A stretch of 22,234 nucleotides of DNA from Priapulus caudatus (lineage: Eukaryota; Priapulida; Priapulimorpha; Priapulimorphida; Priapulidae), in NCBI RefSeq assembly GCF_000485595.1, contig NW_014577197.1:76462-98695 (forward strand). Direction: 5' to 3'. The stretch's first letter is position 1. Every line of letters begins with the position of its first letter. Positions 12,201 through 18,929 of the stretch are shown here, in pieces. The notes below the pieces were generated by a model. It did not search any database, was not told the DNA's origin, and saw only the letters and a list, made by a program, of their open reading frames with translations. The position numbers and the translations under genes were made by a program.

Positions 12201-12391
12201 GGTGTACGATGGATCGGTGGCTTCGACGTACTGCACTTGCTGCACCTGGGGATACAGGTTGGCGGGCTGGCTCGTGCTCACGTTCTGCAGGGTGACCGTG
12301 TCACCCGTGTTCTCACTGTTGCCGTCTGCAAGAGAGGCGATATGTGTGTACACGCCACACACACACGCACGCAACAACCAATATACAACAT

Positions 12392-12426
<35 letters not shown>

Positions 12427-15400
12427 CACACATACACACGCATACGTGCACATGCACATGCACGCGCACACTTACAGCACGCGCGCACTTATTCTTCAAT
12501 ACTTATTAACTCATAGTCATAGTTGCAAGACCTATGCTGCTCTAACTAGGACAAACAGTAAGGTGAACGTTTAGTCGAAGTTGGAATTTCTGTTTTAAAC
12601 GTAGCAAGACGTCGGGTCCAGATGACGACAGTGATTTATAACAATTGCCAATAGAAAGCTCGCCAACAATGACAACCATCGAGAAGTCGATGTCGATCAA
12701 AATGATAATTAATGCTGAAGCAATTTCTTTTCAATTCACCTAGAGCTCAGATGCTTTACATTCAATCCAAGTAAAGGCCAATGACACGCCACCTCACCAA
12801 CGCATATATCATGCTCAAAGTCTAACCCGAACAAGAAAGCAATTCCAAACCTGCAGGGAGAATATTAACTACCAGCCGATAGGCCACTATACGACGTTCA
12901 AACATGGCTCGCAGAACCACCGGGGAACGACTATGTAGAATGACTATCTACTGCGGGCGGTCGTGTGGTCGGACACCCACCTGCAACAGTGACAAACTGC
13001 TGAGCCTGCTGGGGTTGTGTGTGCGGTTGCGGCGCCGCTGTGATGATGGTCACTTGTTGTCCGCTCGGCTGTAGTGTTGCTGTCTGTATCTTTGCCTGCG
13101 TGCTAACTGTGCTGTGAAGACTGTGGGCTTGATTTGCCTATGGTAGGAAAGAGACACAGTTTAGGCAGAAAAAAAGCACGCACGCACGCACGCTCGCACG
13201 CACGCACACATAGACACATAAGACTCATAGTTCAACTTGCAGTTCAACCAGCCCACATAAATTCTTATTGTGAGGAGAACATTTTAGATGAAAAAATAGT
13301 CAAAGATATCGTGTAATGTAATGGAAATAAACGGAAAGATTGCATTCAAAAATTCATTCATGTGTATTTTATCCATAATTATTTCCAGTAAATTACATCA
13401 AAGCCATTGCAGTGAATGTGACTGGAACTAGAGTCAGAGTGGGGAGGAGGAAGGGCGACGAGAGGAAAGAGAACTCCACTTCACTTTTCACAATTTTTTT
13501 TGGCAATTCTGTTCAAATAGATGGCTGCTCAGGTAAATAATTAAATGATTTTTAAAGTATCTAGACAGACACAAATAATCACAACGTATTTTTTATATCT
13601 CGTTTTTCTTCTATGCATAATTTTCTAAATAAAGCTACAAATTAGAAACACGTTGGGAGCTTACAAAAATAACATAGGAGACAATAAAAATTTCTTAAGA
13701 ATACTTTTCTACCTTGTGCGTGACATTATCACTTGTCAAGCCATTGTCATGAAACAAACACAAGCTAATTTGCATAACCGTGAGACTGACATCCGTGCAG
13801 TGACAACAAAACAGTGGTTGATTATTATCCTCTATTTATAATAGTTGGAGACCATATATACATCAAACATCATGCGCAACAGCAAGGAATACACTGAAAC
13901 GATGCAGGTATATGTGCAAGATGAAACATACGAACATAAAGTGCACGTTTGGTCACACTTATATAAGAACAGGAATAATATAATATATACTACTATCCTG
14001 AACAATATTATTATTTGACCAACGCGAATTTTAGCCAATGTATAGCAAAAATTATTAGCTACGTAGATTTATCAAGCTACATCCATGGTTCACGTATACA
14101 TCTTTTTATCATCATTCAAAAATGTGATGCAACTTTATAAAACAATCAGGTTTACACAGACTGTGACAGGCAGACTTGATCACTTAAAATAGCTCAATGT
14201 AAACCCGTGTGTCCTCTTATTACGTGGTAACAAAAATGTCTATTAGTAATACTACCACAGGAACTTGGGTGACTCAACTCTGTGATAGGTTAGGATGGAT
14301 CACATCTTCACAGTGAATGAGATTTAAAATAGTACCTATAAAGCATCACAAATATTTACCAATATACACATATTATTTTTGCAATTAATATTGAAATAAC
14401 TGAATGATATTGTTCCTAAAATTGTGCAAAGATTGCGTAAATCGAAGGCGGTAGCTTGCCAAAAATAAATTGAACTACGTCCTTTTCTCATTGTTACAAG
14501 ACCATGACGAAAAAACCTTACGTTGCCTTTAAATTATTGCAAACTTTTACAAATCCTTTCTATCCCCTTAAATTTTATGAAGTGTGTGTGACATGTTTCA
14601 TTGCCAGAAGGGCCAATTTACGTTGCCAGACAGTCATTCACATTTCCAGCCAGCCACTTACACTGCCAGACAGCCACTTACATTGCCAGGCAGCCACTTA
14701 CATTGCCAGGCAGCCACTTACATTTCCAGAGAGGCCACAAAGCGAGTGTTGCAAACCTGTACACTCAGTGCCACTTAACTTGTATGATTTCTGTATGCCT
14801 TCATATAACAAATTATAGACCTGCATTTTTTATCATTATAGATTAATTCACACACATTATCATCTGATACATTTAATATCCTATTATCCTGACATTATCT
14901 ACTACATTTACTCGGGGAACAAAGTAAGCCAGAATTTGAGCACGAACGTTTTCACTAAATCTCTATCGCAGTCGATCCAAGTTAACCACGTTTAGTTGAG
15001 CGCAAATACATGAAAGACGAACATCGCAGAAAGTTGCAACCAAGTAATTCTTGTGAGAGGATAATTGCACATAATATGAGGAAAAAATACAGATGCTGGG
15101 ACGTCTAATGGCAGCATTCGAGAACGTGAAACATGCGCGTAGAAAAAAATTCCATAATGATTATACTTTATAGCGCAGCATCAACGGGGGTAAATTTAAT
15201 CAGTATCTCGTTTCGTATATCATAATATCAGGTAATATCATGCATATAGATAACAAATATTGTAGAACTATGTAAAATTGTATTGTAGAAATATTGTAAA
15301 ACTATGATAACGTTGCAGCTGATTACAAATATATAAGGGTTTATCCCAACCTATCTTCTCCGTTAAATGATATTCCAGCATTAGCATGAAGATTAGAGCC

Positions 15401-18400
15401 TTCTCACAAATGTTCTACAAACGTTCGATGCACTATGCACTACGGTCCTGTTATTTTAGATACATGCATGCATACATTACCTTAACTTCTAGCCACACAC
15501 CATCCCAACCCCCACCATATTCATGCACATCTAATGTAATCTCATCACGCAAACCATTCCGAACATTTTCAAAACGATGTGCTTGCGACCATACGATACC
15601 TTACATGCATCAGTACGTCAACAAAATGAACGAAAACAACAAAACAACTGATTCTCAAGCAGACACGAAGCTTCCCATAGAGATTCACAACTGTCATGCC
15701 ACGGCGAGATTACCTGAGTAGACGCGTGTTGATTTGACGGATGAAGTGTTACCACAGTGCCGACACTATGAATCTGAAATATTCCACGCTGCCGATCAGA
15801 ACTAGTGCGGTATTACGCGTGTGCCGGTCCCCCCAAAGTTTATTAATCACTGCTCTATAGTGGCCCTGTGGGAATCGCTCGTGCATTTGTGGAGTGAATT
15901 TTACCAGTTTAACCGCCCATGGGGGAATGGCGAGCGTTCTACCGTAAACAGAGGACAACATCCGACATGTAATGCAACCGCTTAATTACCACCCACCTGA
16001 AGCAAATATACACGGTTAAAAGAAGTTTCTTTTTTTTCAAAATAAAATATTTTATTTAAATAGACATATCTAAACACTTTGGCATAGTATGGGAACATAT
16101 CTATTTCCGATTGAAGTAATCCACCCGACTCCCGTGCCCACTTCTTAAATGTTCCAGCCCAACTATAGTGCCTTTATACACTATTGATTTTATGCCACGC
16201 AGTAACGGCCATATAATAACACACAGTGCCTCCCGCCCCGCATCTAATAATAGCAACAACATACAGGTGGTCGCTAGGTACCGGGCTTTTAATCTTGCAA
16301 GCTGTTCATAAAATATCGAACAATGCTACTTCATCAAATATCTATGGCTGAACAATTAGGCAGCCTCCGCGCGAATTGGTATCCATGGCTGCCACTCAAA
16401 CTGTGAAGGAACTCGTCCGTGACAAATCAATAGACACGCGAACATGGCTAATAGGAACTTGCACCTGAATGGCTCCCTGTCCCACTTATACAATGTGCAT
16501 TAATAATTAGTTATTAACGGCGGTGTACCTCTAAACATCTGGATGATAAAAGGCATAATCGAGCGAGGGTAAGTGTGTAACAATGAAGCAAACAGTATTC
16601 CCAACCCTTTCATTAGGATCCGAAACGGTCGATATATGATATGAAATAAACGAAACGTTTTATAATTGCCGTTTCACAATGCGTCTTTCTCTCCCGTTTC
16701 ATTATCACTAGCTTTGTCACAGATAAACCTATGCGCGCTCCACACAGCTGCAATATGCCGAACGGTACGTCACACAAAACCTAGCCGCTGACAAGTTCAA
16801 TAGCACTAGAAATAATCGATTTCTCAGCGCATTTGCCAGGTAATAATTTTTTTCGAGGCAACTCATATTTGTTCATACTTCAACTCGACGATACTCGGCA
16901 TTATCAACTGCAACTGTCAACCGAAACATCCTGAAAATGCAACCCATCTACCGACCATGAACGTAGAATAGTCTACGGGCTGATGCTTTTAGGTTTTCCT
17001 GCGCACAATTATCCTTATATAATGAATGATGAATGCAGTTTTAATAGCAGTGTCCACCGGTAGCCGAGTTTATTATTTATGCCGCTAATTTTAGCGACCT
17101 TATGGCAGCAGTCATGCTCCTGTGGTAAATGGCAACAACAACTTACAATAAAACTGCCAACTACTGTAGCTATCACTACCGTATCCTAGTTAGTATCCTA
17201 GCTATGTCTAAGCAACTTTTGTTTGCAATGGCAACGGGCGTCAGGCTCAGAGGGCCACTACCTACATTTCGGCGATGTATAGAAACCATTACTACATTTC
17301 TGCACCCTCAATCCTCAGCAAACATCTACGTATATGTCCGCTCAGCGACGTCGGCGAGAGAGTGACACGCAGGATCGAAGTTTGGCGTTGCGAGATGAAA
17401 GATAACGAGGATACAAAGAGGATCGGCCATGAAATGCATGTGCTAGAAGAAAGAAGCGGTGTGAGACGGAGGAGTCATCTCGGTGCAAATACTACGCCTG
17501 CAACCAATCATCTAGATCTCACGAATTCGACTCAGACATGTGCAGGCTCCAGGAGGAGTGAGTGGTATGAAGGTTTACCGCGAATGTTTCGCGTTACTTT
17601 TTTTCACAGTTACGCGACAGACTGCGACGCGTTGCCACCTCATAACTAGATAGAGCGAAACAAGGTAGAAAATCGGTAAACTCTTGGAAACTTTAACATC
17701 ACAGTTCGGCATAACACAAGTTCGGCATAACGCATCATGCTGTTTTCTCATTATTGCTAGTGTAGTCTAATTCTTATTAAGTGCTAGAATTTTAGTGCTC
17801 GTATAATACTGCTTTACAATTAACTGCGATAAATGGATTTACAAAGTTGCTGAAAGCATATTTAATTGGCGCTGTGCCGCATTATTTTATGAAGTTAATA
17901 TCAAGCAAAATACAAATTGCATGGTATTTACTCAAAATGATTTCAAAAAAACTAAATTACTATATATATACATATTGTGAACTTCAATATAATGAGCTTG
18001 ATAGACGTACACGGTGTAGATTTGCCTTTCTTTCTAATTAATACGCACCCTAAAGTAAAACTAAAACAAATCGTAACAAGACAAACACGCATGTATACGT
18101 TAACGCGTAAACGTGCCCATATTCTTCTCACACTTACATCAAGCAAACACACTCCCTGATTGAAAACGGCAGAGCCGCGGCAACCGGCACACAGATCAGT
18201 ACGCAATTACTTAAACGCTTAAAATAATAGCTGTTAATTGATACCTGTGGACTGTCAATCATGCTCCTGCCATCGTGGCCGTAACACTTTACTTTCTGTA
18301 CCCACTCGACAAACTTTTCGTGCTCATAGTCACAGCTGGAGTAAACATCTGCAGCTGAACTACACGCGCTCTCTCTGTAGCACACCTCCATTTTCCCAGA

Positions 18401-18899
18401 GCAATTATGCAGAACTGCTCTGCCGCCGCGGCACTCAACACCTGTACTGCTGGCTGCAGACAGCGCATACGGTTAACCAGAAAAAAACGCCTGCAAGACT
18501 TCCTTCTTATGATTTACTTACTCGGTAATATCTTGACTTCTCGTGCTCGAGGTATTCTTCACAGACATTCTTGGCCTAAAGCAACTTTGTAACTGTGGTA
18601 ACAGAAGTGAGGCATGCAGGCGAATGGGGCCCGGTTATTTGCTGTTGCTATGCAAACAAAGCGGCAACCTAGTGACAGGACGCAGCACAGGTATGTGGGG
18701 CGGCGGGCAGGCACGAAAAACGCGGGGGATGAGTCACGCGTGCAGAGCGAATTACCTGAGGCGTCGTGGACTGCTGCTGCTGCTGCTGGTTCGCAGGTTG
18801 AACGGCCACCAGGTTGGTCACGGCTGAAGCCTGTTGTGCGGCTCCGCCACCGTTCGTGTTTATCACTTGCATGTCCGACACAAATGTTTGTGTTGCCAT
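63..18899 (-). CDS. RFX1/2/3-like: RFX1/2/3-type winged-helix transcription factor, multi-exon gene (3' end outside window)
   Basis: Joining 15 GT/AG-bounded exons gives 746 codons without a stop. Blocks in order: Gln-rich N-terminal region (about residues 1-234), RFX DNA-binding domain (about 235-308, from the [13 protein letters not shown] motif to [10 protein letters not shown]), a variable linker (to about 400), the conserved B/C region (about 410-580, with [11 protein letters not shown] and [15 protein letters not shown]) and the dimerisation region (about 580-697, with [13 protein letters not shown] and [20 protein letters not shown]). Family knowledge: RFX1-3 proteins bind X-box DNA as dimers in the nucleus and control ciliary genes and, in vertebrates, others. 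The order and spacing match human RFX1-3 (roughly 720-980 residues). MATQ at the start and the direct RASP-TT-IQWLL join into the DNA-binding domain resemble RFX1 most. All intron phases agree, so nothing suggests a pseudogene. The stop codon and any 5' UTR exon are not in view. Confidence 0.96.
210..986 (-). other. RFX intron 14 with long polypurine/polypyrimidine tract
   Basis: Between exons 14 and 15. About 390 bp (596-986) are almost pure pyrimidine on the plus strand, thus purine in the transcript. The remainder holds short CATCGTCAC/CATCATC repeats (about 398-500). No gene is seen. Confidence 0.9.
596..986. repeat. Polypyrimidine tract with 62-bp internal duplication
   Basis: C/T-rich on plus (CCT, CTT and CCCCC runs). 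A segment of about 62 bp beginning cccccctcatcctccccctt occurs twice in tandem (about 615-676 and 677-738). Long Leu/Pro/Ser-rich open frames here arise only from base composition. Confidence 0.9.
987..1140 (-). CDS. RFX exon 14 (core dimerisation block)
   Basis: Acceptor cttcgctgcag precedes 1140; donor gtgagg follows 987; 154 nt = 1 + 51 codons. It encodes [20 protein letters not shown], then [20 protein letters not shown] and [11 protein letters not shown]. Most of it is identical to human RFX2/3. This is the end of the conserved part of RFX1-3; family members diverge after VMGE. Confidence 0.98.
1141..1471 (-). other. RFX intron 13 with AAT/AAC microsatellite
   Basis: 331 bp between exons 13 and 14. 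About 1228-1345 is an (AAT/AAC)n tract on plus, which reads as TTG/TTA repeats in the transcript. Confidence 0.9.
1228..1345. repeat. (AAT/AAC)n microsatellite
   Basis: Imperfect trinucleotide array, mixed AAT and AAC units with occasional AAAAT. An apparent poly-Asn frame on plus is a by-product. Confidence 0.9.
1472..1680 (-). CDS. RFX exon 13 (EQASWVCQC ... LLKWSFY)
   Basis: Acceptor cgtgtgcacgcag precedes 1680; donor gtaggg follows 1472; 209 nt = 69 codons + AG. It encodes [20 protein letters not shown], then [20 protein letters not shown] and [12 protein letters not shown]. It is very close to vertebrate RFX1/3 and belongs to the dimerisation part. Confidence 0.97.
1681..2077 (-). other. 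RFX intron 12
   Basis: 397 bp. It holds two similar stretches, 1755-1830 and 1943-1985 (gaacgtgaagtctaccgt and gaacgtgaggcctacggt), which look like diverged duplicates. Nothing else recognised. Confidence 0.85.
2078..2227 (-). CDS. RFX exon 12 ([19 protein letters not shown] block)
   Basis: Acceptor gttgtgttgcag precedes 2227; donor gtacgc follows 2078; exactly 50 codons. [20 protein letters not shown] continues [18 protein letters not shown] and NRVDFNNVQ, one of the most conserved RFX1-3 segments, implicated in extended dimerisation. Its first 12 nucleotides are also the start of the 79-bp minisatellite. Confidence 0.97.
2216..2616 (-). repeat. 79-bp minisatellite, five units, starting inside exon 12
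   Basis: Units at 2216-2296 (81 bp), 2297-2375, 2376-2454, 2455-2533 (79 bp each) and 2534-2611 (78 bp), over 90% alike between neighbours by eye. Each unit carries the sense-strand sequence gtgttgcag followed by CTCRCC(G)GCTGTGA-like bases, i.e. a copy of the exon 12 3' splice site, and also a GTAAGTGAG donor-like motif. Confidence 0.95.
2228..3027 (-). other. RFX intron 11
   Basis: 800 bp between exons 11 and 12. The 3' half in transcript sense (2228-2616) is the 79-bp minisatellite. A perfect 9-bp stem (2716-2724 with 2734-2742, loop 9 nt) lies just outside it. The rest is AT-rich without features. Confidence 0.9.
3028..3125 (-). CDS. RFX exon 11 ([14 protein letters not shown] block)
   Basis: Acceptor gcttctcag precedes 3125; donor gtaaga follows 3028; 98 nt = 2 + 32 codons, phase 0 out. 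The exon starts GT, which joins A of exon 10 to give Ser: [19 protein letters not shown] then [16 protein letters not shown]. This matches RFX2 (PSTLTQ) and RFX1 (VPEEMLRVK). The nearer AG at cttacccag was not used because it would lose STLTQ and break phase. Confidence 0.96.
3126..3476 (-). other. RFX intron 10
   Basis: 351 bp. It contains a tandem 18-bp pair (gaaggaactcgattcggc-like) at about 3246-3280. No other feature. Confidence 0.85.
3477..3628 (-). CDS. RFX exon 10 (region C, LIPDVLRP block)
   Basis: Acceptor cctgctcgttacag precedes 3628; donor gtgagt follows 3477; 152 nt = 1 + 50 codons + 1. It encodes [20 protein letters not shown], then [17 protein letters not shown]. The second half is nearly invariant in RFX1-3; the first half is more divergent. 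The acceptor's pyrimidine tract is the first unit of the adjoining minisatellite. Confidence 0.96.
3630..4070. repeat. About 19-bp minisatellite (ggtcatgagcaggaaacat) with higher-order repeat
   Basis: Roughly 22 degenerate units reading ggtcatgagcaggaaacat on plus, with variants such as gagcaggatatac, gagcagtacacg and gggcacgagcaagacac. A block starting ggtcattagcaggaaac recurs at 3818 and 3931, a 113-bp higher-order period. The unit next to exon 10 (sense cttcctgctcgttac) supplies that exon's acceptor tract. Confidence 0.93.
4252..4658. mobile_element. hAT-like MITE with 8-bp target site duplication
   Basis: The 407-bp element starts TAGTGTTGTCAATCGG and ends as the reverse complement of TAGTGATGTCACGATC. 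Similarity extends inward about 50 bp in patches (CGATCATCGGTTGGAC against CGATCATCAGTTGAAC). It is flanked by a perfect 8-bp direct repeat, cccattac, at 4244-4251 and 4659-4666. Eight-base duplications and TAGTG-type ends are typical of hAT transposons. No transposase frame is present, so it is non-autonomous. Confidence 0.85.
4763..4845 (-). CDS. RFX exon 9 (region B helix)
   Basis: Acceptor ctttctcttgcag precedes 4845; donor gtaggt follows 4763; 83 nt = 27 codons + AT. The peptide [18 protein letters not shown] continues QGFWRTGPE and aligns with VVNLQF..IEKLW..FWR of RFX1-3. The split AT|G gives Met at the junction with exon 10. Confidence 0.95.
4846..5174 (-). other. RFX intron 8
   Basis: 329 bp, AT-rich, no repeat or gene recognised. 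Confidence 0.85.
5175..5415 (-). CDS. RFX exon 8 (variable linker leading into region B)
   Basis: Acceptor tgcgtctgtag precedes 5415; donor gtatgc follows 5175; 241 nt = 1 + 80 codons, phase 0 out. A Gln/Ser-rich linker ([19 protein letters not shown]) is followed by [18 protein letters not shown] and [10 protein letters not shown]. The latter match the LPDFTELDL..VLPEG and YREHCE positions of RFX1. Confidence 0.95.
5587..5706 (-). CDS. RFX exon 7 (wing of DNA-binding domain and following linker)
   Basis: Acceptor ttcgttacag precedes 5706; donor gtaaga follows 5587; 120 nt = 1 + 39 codons + 2. It encodes [19 protein letters not shown], the basic wing that contacts DNA in RFX1. The IRIKASSPL wording resembles RFX1 (LRIKASSPL) more than RFX2/3 (IR.KPDSPL). 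It then gives [14 protein letters not shown], the conserved block after the domain. Confidence 0.97.
5707..6082 (-). other. RFX intron 6
   Basis: 376 bp. It contains an A-rich run near 5917-5935 and a C9-10 run at about 6051-6060. No other feature. Confidence 0.85.
6083..6264 (-). CDS. RFX exon 6 (first and larger part of winged-helix DNA-binding domain)
   Basis: Acceptor tctccggaacag precedes 6264; donor gttaga follows 6083; 60 codons plus AG. The peptide begins [19 protein letters not shown] and continues through [20 protein letters not shown] to GLRTRRLGT, nearly identical to the RFX1-3 domain. Established: this winged helix contacts X-box DNA mainly through its wing and the helix before it. 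The split AG|G codon completes the Arg of LGTRG. Confidence 0.98.
6643..7242. mobile_element. Non-autonomous DNA transposon-like element with imperfect TIRs
   Basis: It begins gctgccatacact (6643-6655) and ends with the exact inverse, agtgtatggcagc (7230-7242). Inverse similarity continues imperfectly inward (ttccccaaaatg against the inverse of cgttttggaac). It is 600 bp, AT-rich, without coding frames. No clear target duplication is seen; TAA occurs near both ends (6639-6641, 7248-7250), which would fit a PIF/Harbinger-type 3-bp duplication if the right end extended by 5 bp. Family assignment is open. Confidence 0.65.
6923..7126. repeat. 204-bp segment duplicated at 9520-9722 (copy 1, inside the TIR element)
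   Basis: Starts atttcatatcactgagcg and ends agcgaaattcta. It differs from the copy at 9520-9722 by one substitution and one A in an A-run. Confidence 0.98.
8662..8814 (-). CDS. RFX exon 5 (segment just N-terminal to DNA-binding domain)
   Basis: Acceptor gttgccttgcag precedes 8814; donor gtaagt follows 8662; exactly 51 codons, phase 0 at both ends. It holds [19 protein letters not shown] and ends [10 protein letters not shown]. Vertebrate RFX1 has a Gly-rich YVIQGGYM region followed by HTTRASPAT directly before the DNA-binding domain, so this exon is well supported. The acceptor is a NAGNAG tandem (GCAGCAG), so use of the second AG would drop one Gln. Confidence 0.93.
9015..9088. repeat. (GA)n-rich tract
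   Basis: Purine-rich on plus with gaggga and gaga units; a pyrimidine tract in the transcript about 200 nt upstream of the exon 5 acceptor. Confidence 0.85.
9520..9722. repeat. 203-bp copy of the TIR element interior, embedded in CA repeats (copy 2)
   Basis: Same orientation as 6923-7126, 2597 bp away and over 99% identical. It has no terminal inverted repeats of its own. CA/CACG microsatellite lies within a few bases of both ends. Confidence 0.98.
9733..10045. repeat. (CA)n / (CACACG)n microsatellite array
   Basis: About 310 bp of interrupted CA dinucleotides with CG and ATG interruptions. A shorter CA stretch (9481-9510) lies on the other side of the element fragment. His/Thr- and Cys/Val-rich frames on the two strands reflect only this repeat. 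Confidence 0.95.
10451..10556 (-). CDS. RFX exon 4 (Tyr/Thr-rich segment)
   Basis: Acceptor ttctctcgcag precedes 10556; donor gtgtgc follows 10451. 106 nt = 1 + 35 codons, ending in phase 0. The peptide [17 protein letters not shown] and the following [15 protein letters not shown] correspond in position and composition to the YTYNPE/ASYFEA stretch of vertebrate RFX1-3. Confidence 0.88.
11342..11399. repeat. Inverted repeat (13-bp arms)
   Basis: Arms aaaactataaatt and aatttatagtttt are perfect inverses and imperfect pairing continues inward. It may be a small palindromic element or chance in AT-rich DNA. Confidence 0.6.
11931..11996. repeat. 20-bp tandem repeat (atgcaccataatgtaatgca)
   Basis: About 3.3 units with period 20; the last three are identical. 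Confidence 0.9.
12184..12325 (-). CDS. RFX exon 3 (contains the conserved VQYVE block)
   Basis: Acceptor cctctcttgcag precedes 12325 and donor gtaagc follows 12184. 142 nt = 2 + 46 codons + 2. The segment ends with [21 protein letters not shown], which lines up with the QVQYVEGGDA.YT block in vertebrate RFX1 and RFX2, one of the few conserved islands N-terminal to the DNA-binding domain. The leftover AT is completed by G of the next exon to Met. Confidence 0.9.
12326..12980 (-). other. RFX intron 2 with CACG microsatellite
   Basis: 655 bp. 12355-12475 is a CA/ACGC array, with pure (ACGC)n at about 12392-12425. No gene recognised. Confidence 0.9.
12355..12475. repeat. (ACGC)n / (CA)n microsatellite
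   Basis: Eight or so perfect ACGC units flanked by CA and CATG-interrupted dinucleotides. Confidence 0.9.
12981..13137 (-). CDS. RFX exon 2 (Gln/Thr-rich N-terminal region)
   Basis: Acceptor ctttcctaccatag ends at 13138; donor gtgggt begins at 12980. 157 nt, starting in phase 0 and leaving one nucleotide (G), which joins AC of the next exon to give Asp. The peptide starts [18 protein letters not shown] and includes [20 protein letters not shown], a Gln/Pro/Thr-rich segment typical of the RFX1-3 activation region. No domain is recognisable; the call rests on frame continuity, composition and good splice sites. Confidence 0.85.
14601..14740. repeat. 20-bp minisatellite (cagccacttacattgccagg), seven units
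   Basis: Period is exactly 20: CAGCCACTTA recurs at 14651, 14671, 14691 and 14711, with diverged units from 14601. Overlapping plus-strand frames are repeat translations. Confidence 0.95.
17122..17235. promoter_or_regulatory. Pair of X-box-like sequences in intron 1 (weak)
   Basis: gtggtaaatggcaac (17122-17136) and gtttgcaatggcaac (17221-17235) both have a perfect GGCAAC right half of the RFX X-box, a 3-nt spacer and a degenerate left half. RFX genes can be autoregulated in other animals. Half-sites are common by chance, so this is only suggestive. Confidence 0.2.
18245..18391 (-). CDS. Candidate alternative first coding exon (49 codons)
   Basis: An ATG at 18389-18391 opens 49 codons that end exactly at CAG before a GT donor (gtatca), phase 0. 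That is the phase needed to join exon 2 at 13137, whose first codon is GCA. The predicted peptide is Cys-rich ([16 protein letters not shown]... ...GRSMIDSPQ) and is unlike anything I know in RFX proteins. Upstream sequence stays open in the same frame for about 27 codons but has no convincing phase-0 acceptor, so an alternative start fits better than a cassette exon. It could be a chance open stretch; transcript data would decide. Confidence 0.3.
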
Positions 18900-18929
18900 A
18901 CCAACAATGCTGTCAATGTAATCTGTAGC
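18756..18929 (-). CDS. RFX exon 1 (first visible coding exon, N-terminus, polyQ)
   Basis: Acceptor ttctcctcgttgcag precedes 18929 and donor gtaatt follows 18756; the 174 nt are 58 codons, phase 0 at both ends. The favoured start is the ATG at 18897-18899, giving [11 protein letters not shown]. Its context is good (G at -3, G at +4) and it resembles the MATQ start of human RFX1. The ten codons before it (ATDYIDSIVG) are also open, so the exon may instead continue from an upstream coding exon outside the recognised sequence. The segment ends with six pure CAG codons (18772-18789 region) and then STTPQ. The Gln/Ala/Asn-rich composition fits the poorly conserved activation region of RFX1-3. Confidence 0.85.

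Larger units (their letters stand above)
13138..18755 (-). other. RFX intron 1 (5.6 kb)
   Basis: The largest intron, between exons 1 and 2. It contains (ACGC)n at 13172-13208, a 20-bp minisatellite at 14601-14740, a 17-bp tandem pair (gttcggcataacrca) at about 17704-17732, a more GC/CpG-rich stretch at about 17330-17630 with a CCAAT sequence at 17504-17508, and the candidate alternative exon at 18245-18391. Open frames at 15749-15961 (minus) and 17275-17649 (plus) are unrecognised and probably chance. Confidence 0.85.

Noticed and set aside
12157-12574. Plus-strand frames across 12.2-12.5 kb
   Set aside because: Shadow of RFX exon 3 plus ACGC-repeat translation.
15749-15961. 70-codon minus-strand frame ([15 protein letters not shown]...)
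   Set aside because: Looks protein-like in parts, but no family recognised, no splice partners in phase, and its length is within chance for intronic DNA.
17275-17649. 124-codon plus-strand frame
   Set aside because: No recognisable domain; it lies in a GC-richer intronic patch where stops are rarer. Possible regulatory patch rather than gene.
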